DNA of 64,000 bases from Paracoccus sediminis (lineage in GTDB: Bacteria; Pseudomonadota; Alphaproteobacteria; Rhodobacterales; Rhodobacteraceae). Shown piece by piece: positions 1 through 8,486 of this stretch; the stretch's first letter is position 1, and every line of letters begins with the position of its first letter. The position numbers were made by a program, and so were the translations under genes. The notes under the pieces are model-generated. The model had not been told where the DNA came from. It searched no databases and was given only the letters and a program-made list of their open reading frames with translations. The stretch spans positions 62,001 to 126,000 of the forward strand of contig NZ_FZNM01000005.1 of NCBI RefSeq assembly GCF_900188295.1, read 5' to 3'.

Positions 1-1
1 C

Positions 2-1495
2 GAGGCCGACAACATCGTCGTGGCCATCGCGGACCTGCGCGAGGGAACCCCGGTCGAGGGCGCCGTCCGCGCCAGCCGCCGCATCCCGCGCGGCCACAAG
101 ATCGCGTCCCGCGCCATCGCCCCCGGCGAACCGATCCGCAAGTTCGGCCAGATCATCGGCTTTGCCAGCACCCCGATCGCGCCGGGCGACTGGGTGCACG
201 AACAGAACGTCACCATGGGCGATTTCGACCGCGACTATGCCTTCGCGTCCGAGGCCCGCGCCCCCGAATCCCTGCGCCAAGGCGAGGTTCCGGCGCATTT
301 CCAGGGCTTTCGGCGCCCTGACGGACGGACAGGCACGCGCAATTACATCGGCATCCTGTCGTCGGTGAACTGTTCGGCCACCGTGGTCGACTACATCGCC
401 GATCAGGCGATGCGGTCGGGAATGCTGGACGATCACCCCGACATCGACGGCTTTGTCGCCCTGCCCCACGGACAGGGCTGCGGCATGGCGTCCAGGGGCG
501 AAAGCTATGACCTGCTGGCGCGCACGACCTGGGGCTATGCCAGCCATCCGAACTTTGCCGCCGTGCTGCTGGTGGGCCTGGGATGCGAGGTGTTCCAGAT
601 CGCGCGGCTGAAGGACGCCTATGGCATCGCCGAGGGCGATCATTTCCAGTCCCTGACCATCCAGGACACGGGCGGCACCCGCCGCGCCATCGACGCGGGC
701 GTGGCGAAGCTGCGCGACCTGCTGCCCGTCGCGGCGCGGGCGCGGCGCGAGCCTATCCCCGCGTCCGAACTGACCCTGGCGCTGCAATGCGGCGGATCGG
801 ACGGATATTCCGGGCTGACGGCCAATCCCGCGCTTGGCGTCGCCGCCGACATGCTGGTGCGCCAGGGCGGCACCGCGATCCTGTCGGAAACGCCCGAGAT
901 CTTCGGCGCCGAACACCTGCTGACGCGCCGCGCCGAAACGCCCGAGATCGGCCGCAAGATCGTCGAGCTGATCGACTGGTGGACCGATTACACCACCCGC
1001 AACGGCGGAGAGATGAACAACAACCCCTCGCCCGGCAACAAGGCGGGCGGGCTGACCACGATCCTGGAAAAATCGCTGGGCGCGGTCGCCAAGGGCGGCA
1101 CCTCGACCCTGCGCGGGGTCTATCGCTACGCCGAACGGATCGACCGCAAGGGGTTCGTCTATATGGACACGCCGGGATACGACCCGGTGGCGGCGACGGG
1201 GCAGGTGGCGGGGGGCGCCAACGTGCTGTGCTTCACCACCGGGCGGGGGTCGGCCTATGGCTGCAAGCCGGTGCCGTCCATCAAGCTGGCCACGAACACG
1301 CCCCTGTTCCAGCGGATGGGGGACGACATGGACATCAACTGCGGCGACATCGTGGACGGCGTGCCGCTGGAGGAAAAGGGCGCCGAGATCTTCCAGGCGA
1401 TCCTGGCCACCGCCTCGGGCCGAAAGACCAAATCCGAGGATCTGGGCTATGGCCGGCATGAATTCGTGCCCTGGCAGATCGGCGCGGTGATGTAG
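2..1495 (+). CDS. UxaA-family sugar-acid dehydratase (altronate/galactarate dehydratase-like), 5' end cut by the window edge
   Basis: The reading frame is open from the first bases. A GTG at 20 could start it, but residues encoded upstream (E-A-D-N-I-V before VAIADL) match the usual N-terminus of this family, so the true start lies outside the window. About 497 residues are visible, close to full length. An N-terminal SAF-like segment is followed by the UxaA body: PHGQGCGM near residue 155, GLGCEVF, LQCGGSDGYSG, NNNPSPGNKAGGLTT, MDTPGYDP and FTTGRGSAYG. The family dehydrates sugar acids such as D-altronate or galactarate to 2-keto-3-deoxy acids, with a metal at the active site. The conserved Cys/Gly motifs support that chemistry, but the substrate cannot be read. 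A TctABC carrier follows 123 bases downstream and may import the substrate. Sulfolactate lyases also belong to this family, so the substrate could differ. Confidence 0.88.
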   Translation, partial: EADNIVVAIADLREGTPVEGAVRASRRIPRGHKIASRAIAPGEPIRKFGQIIGFASTPIAPGDWVHEQNVTMGDFDRDYAFASEARAPESLRQGEVPAHFQGFRRPDGRTGTRNYIGILSSVNCSATVVDYIADQAMRSGMLDDHPDIDGFVALPHGQGCGMASRGESYDLLARTTWGYASHPNFAAVLLVGLGCEVFQIARLKDAYGIAEGDHFQSLTIQDTGGTRRAIDAGVAKLRDLLPVAARARREPIPASELTLALQCGGSDGYSGLTANPALGVAADMLVRQGGTAILSETPEIFGAEHLLTRRAETPEIGRKIVELIDWWTDYTTRNGGEMNNNPSPGNKAGGLTTILEKSLGAVAKGGTSTLRGVYRYAERIDRKGFVYMDTPGYDPVAATGQVAGGANVLCFTTGRGSAYGCKPVPSIKLATNTPLFQRMGDDMDINCGDIVDGVPLEEKGAEIFQAILATASGRKTKSEDLGYGRHEFVPWQIGAVM

Positions 1496-1510
1496 GGCGC
1501 GATTTTTTCG

Positions 1511-1554
1511 AAACACGACGCTCATGTCAGGCTGATGACAGGTTCATCGTGTTT
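1511..1554. promoter_or_regulatory. nested inverted repeat between uxaA-like gene and tctC
   Basis: Outer arms AAACACGA (1511-1518) and TCGTGTTT (1547-1554) and inner arms TGTCA (1525-1529) and TGACA (1536-1540) share one dyad centre at 1532/1533. It lies in the 123-base gap before tctC. It could be a regulator-binding site or an RNA hairpin that separates the two genes. No T-run follows, so a standard terminator is unlikely. Confidence 0.4.
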
Positions 1555-1618
1555 GGTCGCCTCATCCGGGCTGGAGGGTCCGGTCCGCACGTCCGTGCAT
1601 CTGGGAGGATGACAAACC

Positions 1619-2563
1619 ATGAAACGCACCCTTTTCGCAGGGCTGATCGCCGCCGCCCTCGCGGTTCCGGCCCATGCCGAAAACTATACCATCATCGCGC
1701 CCGCGGCGCCCGGCGGCGGCTGGGACCAGACCGCCCGCACCATGCAGGAAGCCTTGCAGGGCGAAGGCATTTCCGACACCGTGCAGGTCCAGAACGTCCC
1801 CGGCGCGGGCGGCACGGTGGGCCTGGCGCAGTTCGTGGCGTCCGCCCAGGGCAAGGCCGACCAGCTGATCGTCGGCGGCTATGTGATGGTCGGCGCGATC
1901 CTGACCAATGCCAGCCCCGTGTCCCTGGCCGACGTGACGCCCATCGCGCGGCTGACCGGCGAATACGAGGCGATCGTGGTTCCCGCCGCGTCCGACATCC
2001 AGGACATCGGCCAGTTGGTGGAAATGCTGAAGGCCGATCCCGGCGCGGTCAGCTGGGCCGGCGGATCGGCGGGCGGCGCCGACCACATCGCCGTGGGGCT
2101 GATCGCCAAGGCGGCGGGCGTGGATCCCACGAAAATCAACTATATCGCCTATTCCGGCGGGGGCGAGGCCCTGGCCGCGATCCTGGGCAGCCAGGTCACG
2201 GCGGGCATTTCGTCCCTGGGCGAATTCAAGGCCCAGGCCGATGCGGGGACGCTGCGGATCCTGGCCGTGTCGTCGGACGAACGGATCGAGGGGGTGGACG
2301 CGCCCACGCTGAAGGAAGCGGGCCTGGACGTGTCCCTGCAGAACTGGCGCATGGTCGCCGCCGCGCCCGGCCTTACCGACGAACAGAAGGCCGCGATCGG
2401 CGCCGACATCGACGCCATGGTCAAATCCAAGACCTGGCAGGATGCCTTGGCGACCAAGGGCTGGGCCGACACCTATCTGGCGGGCGACGAATTCCAGGCG
2501 CAGCTTGAACAGGACATCGCCGCCACCGATACGGTCCTTCGGGACATCGGTCTGGTGAAATGA
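1619..2563 (+). CDS. tctC: tripartite tricarboxylate transporter substrate-binding protein TctC
   Basis: This 314-residue periplasmic receptor belongs to the TctC/Bug family. It has a cleavable signal peptide (residues 1-20, ending AHA) and then the family start YTIIAPAAPGGGWDQTART, followed by VQNVPGAGGTVGLAQF. These are the ligand-carboxylate binding loops of the Bug fold. A GGGAGG ribosome binding site stands 9 bases before the ATG. Its stop overlaps the tctB start by 4 bases. The ligand is a carboxylate, perhaps the sugar acid handled by the UxaA-like enzyme just upstream, which is an inference from position only. Length and domain structure are normal for the family. Confidence 0.93.
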   Translation: MKRTLFAGLIAAALAVPAHAENYTIIAPAAPGGGWDQTARTMQEALQGEGISDTVQVQNVPGAGGTVGLAQFVASAQGKADQLIVGGYVMVGAILTNASPVSLADVTPIARLTGEYEAIVVPAASDIQDIGQLVEMLKADPGAVSWAGGSAGGADHIAVGLIAKAAGVDPTKINYIAYSGGGEALAAILGSQVTAGISSLGEFKAQADAGTLRILAVSSDERIEGVDAPTLKEAGLDVSLQNWRMVAAAPGLTDEQKAAIGADIDAMVKSKTWQDALATKGWADTYLAGDEFQAQLEQDIAATDTVLRDIGLVK

Positions 2564-3066
2564 ACGGAACCACCCCCGAAACGCGTCGCCCCGATGGGGC
2601 GACGCTGGTGGCCGCGGCGATCCTGGCCGCCATCGCCATCGTCATCTGGCGCGACGCCGCGCGTCTGCCGCAGGCGGGGGGTTATGCGGGCGTCGGTCCC
2701 GCCGACGTGCCCCGCTGGATCGCCATCGGCCTGGGCGGCCTGGCGCTGTGGTCGCTGGTCGAGGCGTTCCGTTCCGGCAAGACCGGGCGAGAGCCGCAGA
2801 ACGTCGGCCCGATCCTGTGGATCATCGGCGGACTGGCCGCGCAGCTGGCGCTGCTGACCACGGCGGGGTTTTCCATAGCCACGGGGCTGCTGTTCGCCGC
2901 CACGGCCCACGCCTTCGGCAAGCGCAACCTGGTTCTGACCGTGCCGGTCGGCATCGTCTTTGCCCTGGTCGTGTATCTGATCTTCGCGGGGCTTCTCAAG
3001 CTCAGCCTGCCCGCCGGTCCGCTTGAAGGGCTGATCTGGGGCCTGTTCCGGGGGACGCCCGCGTGA
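2560..3066 (+). CDS. tctB: TctB small membrane subunit of tripartite carboxylate carrier
   Basis: This is a 168-residue integral membrane protein with about four hydrophobic segments: residues near 10-30, 45-65, 85-110 and 125-150. The early motif [20 protein letters not shown] is typical of the TctB small subunit. It overlaps tctC by 4 bases (ATGA) and tctA by 4 bases (GTGA), so translation of the three genes is probably coupled. TctB is needed with TctA for sodium- or proton-driven import. Sequence conservation in this subunit is low, so the assignment rests as much on size, topology and position as on motifs. Confidence 0.88.
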   Translation: MNGTTPETRRPDGATLVAAAILAAIAIVIWRDAARLPQAGGYAGVGPADVPRWIAIGLGGLALWSLVEAFRSGKTGREPQNVGPILWIIGGLAAQLALLTTAGFSIATGLLFAATAHAFGKRNLVLTVPVGIVFALVVYLIFAGLLKLSLPAGPLEGLIWGLFRGTPA

Positions 3067-4580
3067 CCACCTTCGATTTCCTGTTGCAGGGCCTGTCGGT
3101 CGCGCTTGATCCGATGATCCTGATGTATGCGCTGATCGGCGTGACGCTGGGCACCGCCGTGGGCGTGCTGCCGGGCATCGGCCCCGCGCTGACCGTGGCG
3201 CTGCTGCTGCCCGTCACCTATGGGCTGGACCCGGCCGGATCGCTCATCATGTTCGCGGGGATTTACTACGGCGGGATGTATGGCGGATCCACGACCTCGA
3301 TCCTGCTGAACACGCCCGGCGAAAGCGCGTCCATCGTCACGGCGCTTGAAGGCAACAAGATGGCCCGCGCCGGGCGCGGCGGCCCGGCCCTGGCGACCGC
3401 CGCCATCGGATCGTTCATCGCCGGTCTGGGGGCCACGCTGCTTCTGGCCTTCGTCGCCCCCACCGTGGTCAAGCTGGCCCTGGTGTTCGGACCCCGCGAC
3501 TATTTCGCGCTGATGGTTCTGGCCTTCGTCACCGTGTCGTCCGCCTTTGGGGAAAGCGCGCGCAAGGGGCTGATCTCGCTGTTCGTCGGGCTGGCGCTTG
3601 CGCTTGTTGGAATCGACCAGCTGACCGGCCAGGCGCGGCTGTCCTTCGGCGTGCCGCAGCTGCTGGACGGGATCGAGGTCACGACCCTGGCCGTCGCCAT
3701 GTTCGCCGTGGGCGAGGCGCTGTTCGTGGCAGCCAGGCGCGACACCGTCGATGACGAGGTGATCGCGGTCAAGAGATCGGTCTGGATGACCGCCCGCGAC
3801 TGGGCGCGATCGTGGAAACCCTGGCTGCGCGGCACCGCCATCGGCTTTCCCATCGGCGCCATGCCCGCGGGCGGCGCCGACATCGCCACCTTTCTGTCCT
3901 ATGCCGCCGAAAAGCGCATGTCCATGCACCCCGAGGAATTCGGCAACGGCGCCATCGAAGGCGTCGCGGGGCCGGAGGCCGCCAACAACGCCAGTGCCGC
4001 CGGAACGCTGGTGCCCCTGCTGACGCTGGGCCTGCCCACCACGGCCACGGCGGCGATCATGCTGGCGGGGTTCCAGCAGTTCGGCCTGCAACCCGGCCCG
4101 CTGCTGTTCGCCACCAACCCCCAGCTGGTCTGGGGCCTGATCGCGTCCCTGCTGATCGCCAACCTGATGCTGCTGGTTCTGAACCTGCCGCTGATCGGGC
4201 TGTGGGTCAGGCTGCTGACCATACCGCGCCCCTGGCTTTATGCCGGGATCCTGGTGTTCGCGACGCTGGGCACCATTGGCGCCAACCCGTCGCCGGTCGA
4301 ACTGTCGATGCTGCTGATCTTTGGCGTCATGGGCTATGCGATGCGGCTTTACGGCTATCCCATCGCGCCGGTGGTGGTGGGGCTGATCCTGGGACCGATG
4401 GCCGAACAGCAGTTGCGCCGGGCCTTGTCGATCAGCCAGGGCGATCTGTGGACGCTGGTCGGATCGCCGGTGTCGGCCACGCTGCTGGGGCTGTCGGCCA
4501 TCGCGCTGATCGTGCCGCTGATCCTGCGGGCGCGGGGCAAGGGCGCCGTCCTGAACCAGTTGGCCTCGGACGAGGACTGA
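3063..4580 (+). CDS. tctA: TctA large permease subunit of tripartite carboxylate carrier
   Basis: This 505-residue polytopic membrane protein starts with GTG at 3063, inside the end of tctB. It carries the TctA signatures [20 protein letters not shown] (residues about 29-48), [23 protein letters not shown] (about 68-90) and, in the second half, a repeat of the same type ([32 protein letters not shown]). The inverted duplicated halves form the transport pathway. It works with the periplasmic receptor TctC and small subunit TctB encoded immediately upstream. It is full length with no disruption. Substrate is unknown beyond the expectation of a carboxylate. Confidence 0.95.
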   Translation: MTTFDFLLQGLSVALDPMILMYALIGVTLGTAVGVLPGIGPALTVALLLPVTYGLDPAGSLIMFAGIYYGGMYGGSTTSILLNTPGESASIVTALEGNKMARAGRGGPALATAAIGSFIAGLGATLLLAFVAPTVVKLALVFGPRDYFALMVLAFVTVSSAFGESARKGLISLFVGLALALVGIDQLTGQARLSFGVPQLLDGIEVTTLAVAMFAVGEALFVAARRDTVDDEVIAVKRSVWMTARDWARSWKPWLRGTAIGFPIGAMPAGGADIATFLSYAAEKRMSMHPEEFGNGAIEGVAGPEAANNASAAGTLVPLLTLGLPTTATAAIMLAGFQQFGLQPGPLLFATNPQLVWGLIASLLIANLMLLVLNLPLIGLWVRLLTIPRPWLYAGILVFATLGTIGANPSPVELSMLLIFGVMGYAMRLYGYPIAPVVVGLILGPMAEQQLRRALSISQGDLWTLVGSPVSATLLGLSAIALIVPLILRARGKGAVLNQLASDED

Positions 4581-4600
4581 GGAGATCCGGGCATGGCCGC

Positions 4601-4627
4601 ATGGCTCCGGCGCGATGCCGGGGCCAT
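4601..4627 (+). terminator. GC-rich hairpin after tctA
   Basis: An 11-bp stem ATGGCTCCGGC/GCCGGGGCCAT (one T-G wobble) with a 5-base loop starts 20 bases after the tctA stop. There is no T-run, so it may act as a transcript 3'-end stabiliser or a weak terminator rather than a canonical intrinsic terminator. Confidence 0.4.
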
Positions 4628-4783
4628 CCATGATGCAAACGGCATCCAAGCGGTCGGGGCCTGGTCAGGATCGATTACCCATGCACGGGTCGCATGACCG
4701 ATCTGCGCATTTGCTGCGTTGCGGCGCGACCGGGAAAGCCCCATCTTTCGTCTGTCAACCAACGACAGAAAAGAGAGATGACC

Positions 4784-4957
4784 ATGACCGCCCTCCGCAC
4801 CGCCGTGACCCGCATCCGCGCGTTTCTGGACGTGATGGATGCCGCCATTTCCGCGTCGGCCGCAGTGCGTTCGCACCATGTGCCCGCCATCGCCGACCTG
4901 CGCCGCCTGGGGATCGATCCGAACCGCGCCGCACTGGACGCCCTGTCGCGCGTCTGA
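4784..4957 (+). CDS. small DUF1127-like protein
   Basis: This is a 57-residue basic, alanine-rich protein whose C-terminal half reads HHVPAIADLRRLGIDPNRAALDAL. That pattern (DLRRLGID) is typical of the small DUF1127-like proteins of Rhodobacterales. The start at 4784 is preferred because the purine run GAGAG ends 6 bases before it; the ATG at 4778 abuts that run. A strong intrinsic terminator follows 21 bases after the stop, so it is a monocistronic gene. The family has no single agreed function; some DUF1127 proteins affect small-RNA or phosphate and stress responses. The function here is unknown. Confidence 0.68.
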   Translation: MTALRTAVTRIRAFLDVMDAAISASAAVRSHHVPAIADLRRLGIDPNRAALDALSRV

Positions 4958-4978
4958 TCCGCGCCCGCCCGGATGGTC

Positions 4979-5003
4979 AGGCCCGCCGACTGGCGGGCCT
5001 TTT
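4979..5003 (+). terminator. intrinsic terminator
   Basis: A perfect 9-bp stem AGGCCCGCC/GGCGGGCCT with loop GACT is followed by TTTT (5000-5003). It sits after the small DUF1127-like gene and before the convergent end of the xylose-type operon. Confidence 0.85.
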
Positions 5004-5038
5004 GCGTTGCGGATCGCGCCGGCCATGGGCCGGACCAG

Positions 5039-5986
5039 TCAGAACGGGCTGTCGGGGTAATAATAGGTTTCGGCGTTGTCGGGCGTGACCAGCACCGATC
5101 CGATGATGAAATCGCCCGACACCGGCGCCGGCGAGACCATGCCCACGGCGGTCAGTTCGATCGCGGTGGCGATCATGGCGGGGGGATAGGTGACATTGGC
5201 GGGGATCATCGCGTCGCCGTCCATGGTGCGCTTGACCATCTCCTTCATGCCCGCGCCCCCCAGGACGAACTTGATGTCGTCGCGGCCCGCCGCCTCGATG
5301 GCGCCCAGAACCCCGACCGCCATGTCGTCGTCGGATGCCCAGACCGCATCGATCTGCGGATATTTGGACAGGAAATCCTGCATGACGGTAAAGGCCTTGT
5401 CGCGGTTCCAGTCGCCGTGTTCCATGCCCAGGACTTCGATGTTCTTGCCCTCGATCGCGGCCTGGAACCCTTCGACGCGTTCGTTGTCGATGGTGGTGGG
5501 GATGCCGCGCAGCACGACGATCTTGCCGCCATCCGGCATGGCCTGGGCCATGTATTCGCCCGCGACGCGGCCGAAGCCGGGGTTGTCGCCCGCGACATAC
5601 AGATCCTCGATCCCGTCCTGCGACAGTCCGCGATCCACCACGGTGATCCAGGCGCCGGACGCCTTGACGTTCTGGACCGGCCCGGTCAGCGGTTCGGATT
5701 CGAAGGGCAGCACCACAAGCGCGTCGATGTTGCGGGTGGCCACCATGTCCTCGATGTCGTTGACCTGCTTGGCGGGGTCGGATGCCGTCGCCAGCACGAA
5801 ATCCAGTTGCGGATAGGTTTCCTCCAGCCGGTCCACGGCGGCCTGCGCGAAATAGTTCATGCCGCCCGCCCAGCCATGCGTGGCGGCCGGGATCGACACG
5901 CCGATCACCTTGGTTTCCCCGTCCTGCGCAAGCGCGGGCGCGGCCAGCGCGGCGGCGATGGCCAGACCCGATACGAAATGCTTCAT
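5039..5986 (-). CDS. sugar ABC transporter periplasmic binding protein (RbsB-like)
   Basis: This 315-residue receptor has a signal peptide (MKHFVSGLAIAAALAAPALA) and a type-I periplasmic binding protein fold. Recognisable features are IGVSIPAATHGWAGGMNYF at the N-terminus, DIDALVVLPFESEPL-type loop, and DAVWASDDDMAVGVLGAIEAAG in the second lobe. ATG at 5986 is preceded by GGGAGG. It is the last gene of a minus-strand operon that begins at the LacI-type regulator, and it follows its permease by 26 bases. The neighbouring xylose isomerase suggests D-xylose or a related pentose as ligand. The sequence alone does not fix the sugar. Confidence 0.9.
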   Translation of the reverse strand: MKHFVSGLAIAAALAAPALAQDGETKVIGVSIPAATHGWAGGMNYFAQAAVDRLEETYPQLDFVLATASDPAKQVNDIEDMVATRNIDALVVLPFESEPLTGPVQNVKASGAWITVVDRGLSQDGIEDLYVAGDNPGFGRVAGEYMAQAMPDGGKIVVLRGIPTTIDNERVEGFQAAIEGKNIEVLGMEHGDWNRDKAFTVMQDFLSKYPQIDAVWASDDDMAVGVLGAIEAAGRDDIKFVLGGAGMKEMVKRTMDGDAMIPANVTYPPAMIATAIELTAVGMVSPAPVSGDFIIGSVLVTPDNAETYYYPDSPF

Positions 5987-6012
5987 GGTTTTCCCTCCCA
6001 GTTGGACCCGGC

Positions 6013-7002
6013 TCATGCGCGGGCCTTGCCGTCGCGCTGCAACACCACAGCGAGAACGATGATGGCCCCCTGAATGGCGCCGTTCAGATAGGGCGATACG
6101 AAATCCGTCAGATTCAGCAGGTTGCCGATCAGCGTCAGGATCAGCACACCGATGACCGTGCCCCAGACCCGGCCGAACCCGCCCTTCAGCACCGTGCCGC
6201 CGATGATGACGGCGGCGATGGCCTCCAGTTCCCACAGCATCCCGGTCGCGGATGACGCGGATCCCAGGCGCGGCACATACATGATGGTGGCGATGCCGAC
6301 CAACAGCCCGAGTGCTGCATAGGTCGTCAGCCGCACCCGATCCACGCGGACCGACGAATACTTGGCGACCTGTTCGTTCGATCCGATGGCCGCGCAATGG
6401 CGGCCAAAGGCGGTGGATCGCATGACGATTTCGCCAAGGACCACCACCACGGCAAAGACGATGATGGGCCAGGTGATGCCCGCGATGCCGCCGTAATAGA
6501 CCGGCTGGTACAGGCTGCGCAGGTTGAAATCCAGCGACAGCGTGCCCCCGTCGGCCAGCCATGTGACCAGGCTGCGATAGATCCCCATGGACCCCAGGGT
6601 GACGATGAACGCCTCGATCCCCAGGCGGGTAATCAGGATGCCGTTCAGCAGCCCCGCCGCCAGACCCGCCAGCAGCGCCACGGCCATGCCGACCAGGATC
6701 ACCGGAATGCCGACGCCCATCGTGGGCACCAGGCTGTTCATCACCAGGATCATCAGCCCGGCGATGAACGCGGCCATGGATCCGACCGACAGGTCCAGCC
6801 CGCCCGCCGTGATGACGAAGGTCATGCCCACGGCGATGATGCCGATGAAGGCCGACCGGGCCAGCACGTTCGTCACGTTGTCCCAGCCCAGGAAGTTCGG
6901 GTTCATCAGCGCCCCCGCGACGACCAGCAGGACCAGGGCCAGGATGGGGCCGATCACGGTCATGCGGATGCGGCGGGGGGCCGGTGCGGCGGCGTCGGTC
7001 AT
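6013..7002 (-). CDS. sugar ABC transporter permease (RbsC/XylH-like)
   Basis: This 329-residue inner-membrane permease has the BPD_transp_2 pattern: IGIIAVGMTFVITAGGLDLSVGSMAAF near residues 50-76, GILITRLGIEAFIVTLGSMGIYRSL in the middle, and ELEAIAAVIIGGTVLKGGFGRVWGT as the C-terminal cytoplasmic coupling region. ATG at 7002 overlaps the upstream ATPase stop by 4 bases. It forms the channel with the dual-domain ATPase and the RbsB-like receptor encoded on either side. Length is usual for the family. Confidence 0.94.
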   Translation of the reverse strand: MTDAAAPAPRRIRMTVIGPILALVLLVVAGALMNPNFLGWDNVTNVLARSAFIGIIAVGMTFVITAGGLDLSVGSMAAFIAGLMILVMNSLVPTMGVGIPVILVGMAVALLAGLAAGLLNGILITRLGIEAFIVTLGSMGIYRSLVTWLADGGTLSLDFNLRSLYQPVYYGGIAGITWPIIVFAVVVVLGEIVMRSTAFGRHCAAIGSNEQVAKYSSVRVDRVRLTTYAALGLLVGIATIMYVPRLGSASSATGMLWELEAIAAVIIGGTVLKGGFGRVWGTVIGVLILTLIGNLLNLTDFVSPYLNGAIQGAIIVLAVVLQRDGKARA

Positions 7003-8486
7003 GCGGGTTCCCTTTCCGTCGCAACGCCCATGGCGAGCTTGACGATGGCATCCTCGGTCGCGTTCGCGCCCAACTCGCCGGTGACGCGGCCGTGGCGCAT
7101 GACCAGGATGCGGTCGGCCAGCCCGATCACCTCCTGCATTTCCGACGAGATGACGACGATGGCCCGCCCCTCGGACGCCAGCTTGCGGATCAGGGCGTAC
7201 ATCTGCTGCTTGGTGCCGATGTCGATGCCGCGCGTGGGTTCGTCGATGACGATGATCCGCGGGTCCGCCAGCAGGGTCTTGGCGAACAGCAGCTTCTGCT
7301 GGTTGCCGCCCGACAGGTTGCCGACCAGGGCGGCCCGATCGCCGCGGATGTCGAAATCGGCAATGGCCTGGTCCAGGGCGCGTTCCTCGGCCCCCGTGTC
7401 GATCAGGCCCCGGTCGAATTTCGCCAAGGCCTGCAAGGTCAGGTTTTCGCGCAACCCCTTGGACAGCAGCAGGCCGCGCGTCTTGCGATCCTCGGTCAGG
7501 TAGCACAGGCCAAGCGCCTGGGCCTGCCATGGGTGGTCGATGCGGACGCTTTCGCCAAAGATCCTCACGTCCCCGGTGGCGGGGCGCAATCCGCACAGCC
7601 CCTCGAAGGTCTCGGTGCGGCCCGATCCGATCAGGCCCGCAACGCCCAGGATCTCGCCGCGCCGCAGGGTAAAGCCGACATCATGGGAAAAGCCCGGCAC
7701 GGTGAGGTCGCGGACCTCCAACGCGACCTCGCCCGGCGTCGAAACCTTGGCGGGGAACAGATCCGACTTTTCCCGGCCCACCATGGCATTGGCCATCGCG
7801 TGCTGGTCCATGCGCGACGCCTCTCCGGTCCAGACGACGCGGCCGTCGCGCATGATGGTCAGGTCGTCGGCGATGTCTTCCACCTCGTCCAGCTTGTGGG
7901 ACGTGAACAGCACCGCCGTTCCCGCATCGCGCAACGCGCGGACCTGGCGCAGCAGGATCGCGGTTTCCGCCCGCGTCAGCACGGCGGTCGGTTCGTCCAT
8001 CACCAGCACGCGCGTGTCGCGCAGCAGGGCCTTGGCGATTTCCACCATCTGCTTGTCGCTGTTGGACAGGGTCGAGACCACCCGGTCGGGCGCGACGCGG
8101 CATTCCAGCCGGTCCAGCAGTTCCCGCGTCCGTGCCCGCATCGCGGGCTTGTCCAGCAAAGGGCCACGTTTCAGTTCCCGGCCCAGGAAGATGTTCTGTT
8201 CCACCGTCAGCTGTTCGGCCAGGTTGAATTCCTGGTGGATCATGGAAATCCCCTGCGCCTCGGCCTGGCCCATGTCGGCAAAGGCCACCGGCCGGCCGTC
8301 CAGAGCCACCTGCCCCGACGAGGGCGGCTGGTATCCCGCCATGATCTTCATGGTGGTGGACTTGCCGGCGCCGTTTTCGCCGATCAGCGCGTGGACCCGG
8401 CCGGGGCGCAGGGCGATGTCCACGCCATGCAGCACCTCGATCGGGCCAAAGCTGCGGCTGACGTTTTTCAGGGCCAGCACGCTCAC
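6999..8486 (-). CDS. sugar ABC transporter ATP-binding protein (RbsA/XylG-like, two NBDs)
   Basis: This 495-residue protein has two nucleotide-binding domains. The first holds Walker A GENGAGKST near residue 38, LSNSDKQMVEIAKAL as signature and VLVMDEPTAVL as Walker B. The second has the degenerate P-loop GLIGSGRTET, LSGGNQQKLLFAKTL and IIVIDEPTRGIDIGTK, as usual in the RbsA/MglA group. The start is GTG at 8486, which overlaps the stop of the Gfo/Idh/MocA gene by 4 bases (GTGA). It powers the importer formed with the two downstream genes. Confidence 0.95.
   Translation of the reverse strand: MSVLALKNVSRSFGPIEVLHGVDIALRPGRVHALIGENGAGKSTTMKIMAGYQPPSSGQVALDGRPVAFADMGQAEAQGISMIHQEFNLAEQLTVEQNIFLGRELKRGPLLDKPAMRARTRELLDRLECRVAPDRVVSTLSNSDKQMVEIAKALLRDTRVLVMDEPTAVLTRAETAILLRQVRALRDAGTAVLFTSHKLDEVEDIADDLTIMRDGRVVWTGEASRMDQHAMANAMVGREKSDLFPAKVSTPGEVALEVRDLTVPGFSHDVGFTLRRGEILGVAGLIGSGRTETFEGLCGLRPATGDVRIFGESVRIDHPWQAQALGLCYLTEDRKTRGLLLSKGLRENLTLQALAKFDRGLIDTGAEERALDQAIADFDIRGDRAALVGNLSGGNQQKLLFAKTLLADPRIIVIDEPTRGIDIGTKQQMYALIRKLASEGRAIVVISSEMQEVIGLADRILVMRHGRVTGELGANATEDAIVKLAMGVATEREPA

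Noticed and set aside
2682-4649. Long open frame (655 codons) on the minus strand opposite tctB/tctA
   Set aside because: Low-complexity Gln/Gly/Arg/Asp translation with no domain, fully antisense to well-supported carrier genes; a by-product of high GC at third codon positions.
5987-7051. Upstream extension of the RbsB-like receptor frame on the minus strand
   Set aside because: Signal peptide and GGGAGG site place the start at 5986; the extension overlaps the permease gene in another frame.
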